Assembly (NCBI GenBank): GCA_002298165.1
Contig: DBMI01000041.1
Span: 1 to 64,000 of the forward strand
Direction of reading: 5' to 3'
Length of the DNA: 64,000 bases
Origin: Desulfarculales bacterium UBA702
GTDB lineage: Bacteria; Desulfobacterota; Syntrophobacteria; Syntrophobacterales; Syntrophobacteraceae
The notes below the pieces were generated by a model, which made no database searches, was not told the DNA's origin, and saw only the letters and a program-made list of their open reading frames with translations. A program made the position numbers and the translations under genes. Positions within the stretch are counted from its first letter, which is position 1; each line of letters starts with the position of its first letter. This document shows positions 58,855 to 64,000 of this stretch, one piece after another.

Positions 58855-59172
58855 ATGAAGAGGTTTTTGATGCTGTTGGTTGCGGTTGTAATGATTTCCG
58901 CTTCAATTCCCGCTTTCGCGGAGGAAATGCTCCCGCCCGACCCGAACCGTCTTGGCGATTTCGGCGCCGAGTACCAGGGGGAGAGAATTCTGGTTGACAT
59001 TTTCTTCGTACGCCCGCTTGGTCTGGCGGCAATAGCGGTCGGAGCGGCCGGTACGATAGTTGGTCTGCCGTGGGCTGCAACAAGTTGCAGTACTGACAGG
59101 CTCGGCCGTGAACTGCTTGAAAGGCCGTTGTCTTTCACATTCGAGCGTCCGGTGGGGGATGTAGATTTCTAA
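58855..59172 (+). CDS. Small secreted protein, unknown
   Basis: 105 residues with a clear signal peptide (KRFLMLLVAVVMISASIPAFA) and a short hydrophobic segment in the mature part (LAAIAVGAAGTIVGLPWA). An ending with CSTDRLGRELLERPLSFTFERPVGD looks like a conserved tail of multi-heme-neighbour or envelope proteins common in this group, but no family is certain. GGAGGAG precedes the ATG at 58855. It lies 22 bases before coaE. Confidence 0.65.
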   Translation: MKRFLMLLVAVVMISASIPAFAEEMLPPDPNRLGDFGAEYQGERILVDIFFVRPLGLAAIAVGAAGTIVGLPWAATSCSTDRLGRELLERPLSFTFERPVGDVDF

Positions 59173-59194
59173 GTCCTCAAATCTGTTCCTTCGA

Positions 59195-59800
59195 ATGCGG
59201 AAATCCAAAATTGCACTTACCGGCGGGATTGCCACGGGAAAGAGTACCGTGGCAAGTATGTTGCGGGAATTGGGCGCCATCGTCATTGATGCGGATGAGC
59301 AGGCAAGGCGCGTAGTCGAGCCGGGAACCGAATCGTGGGATCAGTTGCGCAACCTGTTAGGAGAGGAATATTTCAATCCGGACGGGACCCTGAAAAGGCG
59401 CGAGCTCCGCGAAAGAATCATCAGAGACCCCGATTGCCGGAAAAGACTAGAGTCGGTGCTCCATCCGTTCATTCTCGGGGCAATGTGGAGTGAATGGGAA
59501 AAAACCATGGCGTTGCACCCCGACTCGGTAATCGTGCTAGATATTCCGCTTCTCTTCGAAGGCGGATTTGACAAGAACTTCGATGTAATAATCCTGGTCT
59601 ACGCCCCGCCGCCGGTCCAGGTTGGCAGGCTGGTCACAAGAGACGGACTCGACCCCGACGAAGCGCAAAAGACCCTCTCTATTCAATATCCGATCGATTC
59701 CAAGAAATCGAATTCTACTTACATCATTGACAACTCAGGCGACCTGGAATTTACCCGTGAGCAGGTAAAGCAACTTTGGAGCGATCTGACCAAAGGATAG
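59195..59800 (+). CDS. coaE: Dephospho-CoA kinase
   Basis: Last step of CoA synthesis: phosphorylates the 3'-hydroxyl of dephospho-CoA with ATP. The 201 residues show the P-loop GGIATGKST, the family pair VIDADEQARRVVEPG, LHPFI and DIPLLFEGG, and the adenine-contact RDGLDPDEA. Length is normal. The ribosome site is poor, so translation may depend on the upstream small gene. Confidence 0.93.
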   Translation: MRKSKIALTGGIATGKSTVASMLRELGAIVIDADEQARRVVEPGTESWDQLRNLLGEEYFNPDGTLKRRELRERIIRDPDCRKRLESVLHPFILGAMWSEWEKTMALHPDSVIVLDIPLLFEGGFDKNFDVIILVYAPPPVQVGRLVTRDGLDPDEAQKTLSIQYPIDSKKSNSTYIIDNSGDLEFTREQVKQLWSDLTKG

Positions 59801-59861
59801 GCAGGTTAAATGGGGCAGCCGGATTTAATCCGGGGTGGTACAGAAGTTGACGTCCATGGGG

Positions 59862-62417
59862 TTATATCGAGGTCCGGAGATCCAGCACCCCGCGGATCGC
59901 TTCGGCCAGTGATTTTACTGAAAAGGGCTTCATTATGAATTTTTTGATGCCCATGGAAATTGCGTCGCCTTCATCCAGAAGTTCGCTATAGCCGGTACAG
60001 ATTATAATGGCCACATCGGAACGGATTTTGAGCACTTCTCGTGAGAACTCAACACCGTTGAGTTTGGGCATGGTTGTATCGGTTATAACCAGGTCGAAGT
60101 AGTCTGGATTTTCACGGAATAGTCTAAGTGCATCGATGCTGTCGGTTGTAGCGACTACCCTGTACCCGAGATCTTCAAGCATGTCCCTGCCCATCTCCAC
60201 CAGGAGTTCTTCATCATCGACGAAAAGGACCCGCTCCACCCCGCGTGGTAGCGACCCGGCGAGTTGTGGGGCGGCTTGCGCTTCACCCGGCAGGCCGGGT
60301 AAGTAAACTGTAAAGATGGTCCCCTGTCCGGGCTCGCTTTGGACGGTTATGGCCCCTCCCGACTCGCTTATGATCCCATAAACGACTGAGAGCCCCAGAC
60401 CGGTACCCTCCCCCTTTTTCTTGGTGGTGAAAAACGGGTCAAAAATGCGACCCATTATCAACGGGTCGATACCCTTGCCGTTATCGATTACCGAGATCTT
60501 CACATAAGGGCCGGGTTCGAGGTCTGCCTGCAGGCCTTCCATATCCGGCAATACCTCGAAATTTCCCACATCGATTTGGATCAGACCGCCTGTTTCAGGG
60601 ATGGCATGGGCGCTGTTGGTACAAAGGTTGATTATGACCTGGTGGATCTGCGTGCGGTCGGCGAGAACCTGGAACAGGTCGGGCGCACTGGACACGCATA
60701 TTTCCAGGGTAGATGGAAGTGTTGCCCGTAGGAGTTTCCGAGCCTCTTCGACAATCGATCCGATATCAATTGGTTTCTTCTCCTGGCGGTCCGCGCGGCT
60801 AAACGCCAGGATCTGTCCGACAAGGCTCTTGGCTCTTTCACCAGCCAGGAGTACCTGCTCCATGTATCCTATGAGTTTTGGGTCGCGCAGCCCCAGCTTT
60901 GTCATCTCGGCAAATCCAAGGACCGCGGCGAGAATATTATTGAAATCATGAGCAATTCCGCCGGCCAGCGTGCCTATGGCCTCCATTTTCTGGGCCTGGA
61001 GCAGGCGGGATTCGAGCAGCTTGCGCCCGGTAATATCCTGGGCCGTACCCTCGAGGTAATCAATCCTGCCGTTATTGTCGCGCACGGCACGGGCATTTAT
61101 AGATATCCAGGCAATGGAACCGTTCTTGCGAACATATTGAAACTCGAATTCCTGAATAACCCCATATTGCTCGATCCCACGGACCAGCTCCGGGTACCGG
61201 CTGCCTTCGGTGTTTAGATGCCACGCCAGGTCCGATTTGGAGTTCAGCAGATCATCGACTTCATCATAGCCCAGGATTCTTGCAAATGCCTTGTTCGCGC
61301 TGATAAGGTCCCCACGTGGAGTCACCTGGAAAATTCCCATAACCGCGTGTTCGAATATGCTTCTGTATTTCTCCTCTGCCCTGCTGATCGCTTCATGGGC
61401 AAGTTTCTGCTCGGTAATGTCCCGGATGGATTCTATGGTTCCGACGCGGTTTCCGTGAGCATCCAGCAACGGGGCGGCCATTGCGAACAGGTGTGCTCCC
61501 CTGCCGCCGTTTACCATCGGCGCGAAAATTTCCGAGCAAAGTTTATCGCCCTTACGCTTTAGATCGTCCACCCTGCCTTCCTGCCCGGATTCGATTCTGT
61601 CGAGACGATCTATGAGATCATGTCCCTTTGAGCCATAAAAGGGAACAACATCCGGATAATTATCTTTGCCTATGATTTCGCTCTTGCCAACCCCTGTAAT
61701 TTCCTCCATTGCCCGGTTCCACGCAATGACTTTCCTGCTGTTATCGAGCACCACTATGGAATCCGGCAGGAATTCAATTATGTTCTGAAATTGCTGGCTG
61801 GCGGAGATCAGCGCCTCATTGGCCGACCGGAGTTCCCGCGTCCGCTCCTCGACCCGCTGTTCCAACTCGCGGAGGACCTTCTTCAGTTCGGCTTCGATGG
61901 CTGTGCGGTTCTGAATCTGCTCCGAGAGTTCCCTGTTGATCCTCTCGATCCTGTCGCTTTGGGTACAGGCAATACAGGCTCCGGCAAGTTTCATGTTCAA
62001 CCGGTCAACAGCCCCTATGACAGTCTCTTCGAGCGGTTCTCCTGTTTTCACCAGAAGAAGCAGGCCGAATCCTGGAAGGTCCATGAGGTAAAAAAAATCC
62101 CCTTCCGAGCAACCGCGGATGGGGAGTTGGGCTCGAAAATCCAGGTATTCGGATTCAGTGGCAGTTTGTGGGATTCGCTGAAAGGCCGACTTGCAGGCAT
62201 CGAGGAAGCCGGCGTTACGAGGAATGGCATAGACAGGGGTAAATCGAAACGATCCTTCGGGTTCCTCTCTCATTTCCGCCACTATCCCGGCTGAGCACCC
62301 GAGTTTTTTTATGTAAGTCGAAAGGCTCCATCGCAGCATGCTTACCAGGTCGAGGCTGTTGCCGATAGACATGGCAATTTCATAGAGCATCTGAGCCTGA
62401 ACCGGTGTATCGCTCAT
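59862..62417 (-). CDS. Hybrid PAS histidine kinase with receiver
   Basis: About 851 residues, soluble. An N-terminal unknown sensor (1-155) and a coiled coil (about 155-215) precede two PAS domains (about 215-335 and 345-475). HisKA has GGIAHDFNNILAAVLGFAEM, characteristic of RpoN-linked hybrid kinases; HATPase has INLCTNSAHAI, DNGKGID and GTGLGLSVVYGI. The C-terminal receiver (about 725-850) has D-D-E pocket residues and acceptor in LVITDTTMPKLNGVEF. The start at 62417 follows GGAATTCCC. No partner regulator is adjacent. Confidence 0.9.
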   Translation of the reverse strand: MSDTPVQAQMLYEIAMSIGNSLDLVSMLRWSLSTYIKKLGCSAGIVAEMREEPEGSFRFTPVYAIPRNAGFLDACKSAFQRIPQTATESEYLDFRAQLPIRGCSEGDFFYLMDLPGFGLLLLVKTGEPLEETVIGAVDRLNMKLAGACIACTQSDRIERINRELSEQIQNRTAIEAELKKVLRELEQRVEERTRELRSANEALISASQQFQNIIEFLPDSIVVLDNSRKVIAWNRAMEEITGVGKSEIIGKDNYPDVVPFYGSKGHDLIDRLDRIESGQEGRVDDLKRKGDKLCSEIFAPMVNGGRGAHLFAMAAPLLDAHGNRVGTIESIRDITEQKLAHEAISRAEEKYRSIFEHAVMGIFQVTPRGDLISANKAFARILGYDEVDDLLNSKSDLAWHLNTEGSRYPELVRGIEQYGVIQEFEFQYVRKNGSIAWISINARAVRDNNGRIDYLEGTAQDITGRKLLESRLLQAQKMEAIGTLAGGIAHDFNNILAAVLGFAEMTKLGLRDPKLIGYMEQVLLAGERAKSLVGQILAFSRADRQEKKPIDIGSIVEEARKLLRATLPSTLEICVSSAPDLFQVLADRTQIHQVIINLCTNSAHAIPETGGLIQIDVGNFEVLPDMEGLQADLEPGPYVKISVIDNGKGIDPLIMGRIFDPFFTTKKKGEGTGLGLSVVYGIISESGGAITVQSEPGQGTIFTVYLPGLPGEAQAAPQLAGSLPRGVERVLFVDDEELLVEMGRDMLEDLGYRVVATTDSIDALRLFRENPDYFDLVITDTTMPKLNGVEFSREVLKIRSDVAIIICTGYSELLDEGDAISMGIKKFIMKPFSVKSLAEAIRGVLDLRTSI

Positions 62418-62682
62418 TGGGAATTCCAACGTGAAAAGCTGTTGTTCAGCAAGAGTTCAAAGGTAATTGATCCGCACCGGCGATAGTCAAAATCGCACCA
62501 GCCGCAAAACCGCCCTTACCTCAAACCATCAGGCACTTACCTCGTAACCTGCAATTAGGATGTGTTTTATTCAGTTTATTTGCCGGGTAGTATAGCAAAC
62601 AAATCCACGCTTAAAAAGCGAGATTGGGCACAGCACCTTACCCTCGGCCAGTGTTATTTCTTCAGCTCCTCCGTCTTCCATC

Positions 62683-63117
62683 TCATAATCGCCCTTGTTC
62701 CGTCTGGGTGATTCTTTGTCTAAGTTCTTCCGGCATGAGGGCCTTCTGGTTTTTGTTGTAGTCGAACATGACCAGTACCCCTTCGCCCTCGGCAGCAATT
62801 TTAGAGTGACGGTGGCTGAAAACTATATGTTTCATCTTAAAGCGGTCCTCGCCTATCTCGGTCACTCGTACCCCTGATGAAACAACATCGGGATAGGTCA
62901 ACGGCAAGCGAAACCTGCAGTTAGTGGTCGACAGAATGGGCCCTATTCCGCTCTCGACCATGAACTCAAAGCCTTTGATTCTGTCGAAGTATGCTATTCT
63001 GGCGCTCTCGAAATAGCGAAAATAAACTACGTTATTCACATGGTTGAAGGAATCCATTTCTCCCCAGGCAACCGGGATCTCTATAATGACTGGAAAATCT
63101 TTTAGGATGTCTTTCAT
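62683..63117 (-). CDS. Acyl-CoA thioesterase (4HBT hotdog family)
   Basis: 144 residues with a single hotdog fold. WGEMDSFNHVNNVVYFRYFESAR is the 4-hydroxybenzoyl-CoA thioesterase-type active-site segment, with the catalytic Asp in MDSFNHVNN. It probably hydrolyses a short or branched acyl-CoA. AGGAGAAGTCAA precedes the ATG. It is monocistronic and divergent from the M28 gene. Confidence 0.88.
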   Translation of the reverse strand: MKDILKDFPVIIEIPVAWGEMDSFNHVNNVVYFRYFESARIAYFDRIKGFEFMVESGIGPILSTTNCRFRLPLTYPDVVSSGVRVTEIGEDRFKMKHIVFSHRHSKIAAEGEGVLVMFDYNKNQKALMPEELRQRITQTEQGRL

Positions 63118-63280
63118 TTGACTTCTCCTAACTCATTGTTAACGAAAAACAAGCCAATGAGAGCGCAGGAGTGAGAGGAGATCGCCGGGGGAGATGTCAG
63201 GGTTTTTGGCTGCCCTTGCATAGAAACCATCGATTTTCCTGTAGTACCGGGGCTGGAAGATTTCAATAAAAAACGCGATT

Positions 63281-64000
63281 ATGGAAAAAATGCACAAAAC
63301 GAAACCAGGGGATATCACTCCCTTGCTGGACCCGGAAGAAACGAAAAGGCGACTGGCCGACCATTTAAAAGCCCTCACCGTAACTATTGGCGAGCGGAAC
63401 ATGTTTTCACCGGATAAATTGACGGCCGCTGCTAGCTACATAGAGTCAATCCATCGGCAAAATGGCCTGGACGTTGAGCTTGAGCACTATCCCTGCAACC
63501 ATTTCACTGCAGTGAACGTGGTTGCTTTTTCCGGTCCACCGGAGGCGCCCCCTGTTAAACGCTACCTGGTTGGGGCGCACTATGACTGCGTGCTTGGGAC
63601 CGTCGGAGCCGACGATAACGCAAGCTCCGTGGCGGTGCAGCTTGAAACAGCGCGCCAACTCCATATTTTGCGCAGCTCCAGGGAAATTCCAGCCCTGGTA
63701 AAATTCGTCTCCTTTGCTCTCGAAGAATACCCTGCTTATGCAACCATGCGCATGGGCAGCCGCGTGCATGCCAGGGGCATGAAGTTAAGGAATGAGACAA
63801 CAGACGGGATGATCTGCCTGGAAATGGTCGGCTACACCTGCAACATCCCAGGTTGCCAGAAATACCCTTTCCCCCTCTCCCTCATGAACTATCCGAGGCA
63901 GGGGGACTACATATCCATAATTGGAAATTTCGGCTCGAAAAAACTTGTCAGTGATCTTGCGGGAAGCTTCGCTAAAAACCCTGCTCTTCCCATAGTACCC
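63281..64000 (+). CDS. M28-family metallopeptidase, cut by window end
   Basis: The first 240 codons of a zinc aminopeptidase-like protein. LVGAHYDCVLGTVGADDNASSVAV holds the first zinc His and the bridging Asp (ADDNASG-type box), and FVSFALEEYPAYATMRMGSRVHA has the catalytic Glu pair. The frame opens right after a TAG at 63242; the ATG at 63281 has no clear ribosome site, and the ATG at 63290 is an alternative. No signal peptide is visible. The C-terminal part lies beyond the window. Confidence 0.8.
   Translation, partial: MEKMHKTKPGDITPLLDPEETKRRLADHLKALTVTIGERNMFSPDKLTAAASYIESIHRQNGLDVELEHYPCNHFTAVNVVAFSGPPEAPPVKRYLVGAHYDCVLGTVGADDNASSVAVQLETARQLHILRSSREIPALVKFVSFALEEYPAYATMRMGSRVHARGMKLRNETTDGMICLEMVGYTCNIPGCQKYPFPLSLMNYPRQGDYISIIGNFGSKKLVSDLAGSFAKNPALPIVP

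Overview
The window looks like a piece of chromosome from a strictly anaerobic or syntrophic deltaproteobacterium (Desulfobacterota, Syntrophobacter/Desulfo-like). The grounds are a long pyrophosphate-dependent phosphofructokinase, a DUF6178 protein, a MucR-type regulator, many two-component proteins, a textbook sigma-54 promoter and a B12-dependent microcompartment locus. This placement is inference from gene content; no rRNA or other phylogenetic marker is present.

Layout. 0.4-7.7 kb: proC, pfp, a sigma-54-driven single-receiver regulator, a PilZ protein, an ElyC/YdcF protein and a BON-domain protein. 7.8-11.5 kb: a three-gene sulfate-type ABC importer whose ATPase carries two universal-stress-like domains. 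12-17 kb: a receiver with a beheaded histidine kinase, a flippase-like membrane protein, a lipoprotein, a cold-shock protein and a complete histidine kinase.

17.4-34.6 kb is the centrepiece, a pdu-type bacterial microcompartment (BMC) locus, all on the minus strand. In transcription order it reads: PocR-domain sensor kinase, NarL-type regulator, terminator, glycerol dehydrogenase, DUF1097 membrane protein, PduA, PduB, the coenzyme-B12 diol dehydratase PduCDE, its reactivase PduGH, a long-tailed BMC-H, a stacked-type BMC-T, EutJ, a PduM-like flavoprotein, the vertex protein PduN, the adenosyltransferase PduO (N domain only), a GlcG-like protein, the CoA-acylating aldehyde dehydrogenase PduP and a second GlcG-like protein. 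A diol or glycerol would be dehydrated to an aldehyde inside the shell and oxidised to acyl-CoA by PduP. No PduL phosphotransacylase, PduW kinase, PduS or PduQ is present.

The block lies between an intact tRNA-Arg(CCU) with its terminator (35.6-35.73 kb) and a decayed direct copy of the tRNA 3' half plus the same terminator (16.90-17.00 kb). This is the arrangement left by a genomic island integrated at a tRNA gene; no integrase is visible.

35.8-64 kb returns to mixed chromosomal genes: TetR and ECF-sigma regulators, an ECF operon ending in an unusual signal peptidase I, an MsbA-like exporter, a cytidylyltransferase, a small protein with mirror-symmetric cysteine spacing, a Cache-type adenylate cyclase, a DUF3141 PhaC-like protein, a beta-hydroxyacid dehydrogenase, a CoxE-like VWA protein, an L,D-transpeptidase, LUD, ferritin-like and MucR proteins, DUF6178, a PfkB sugar kinase, CoaE, a large hybrid kinase, a thioesterase and an M28 peptidase cut by the window edge. 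Two copies of a small terminal-inverted-repeat element (11.6 and 52.1 kb) and several hairpin repeats are scattered through the window.
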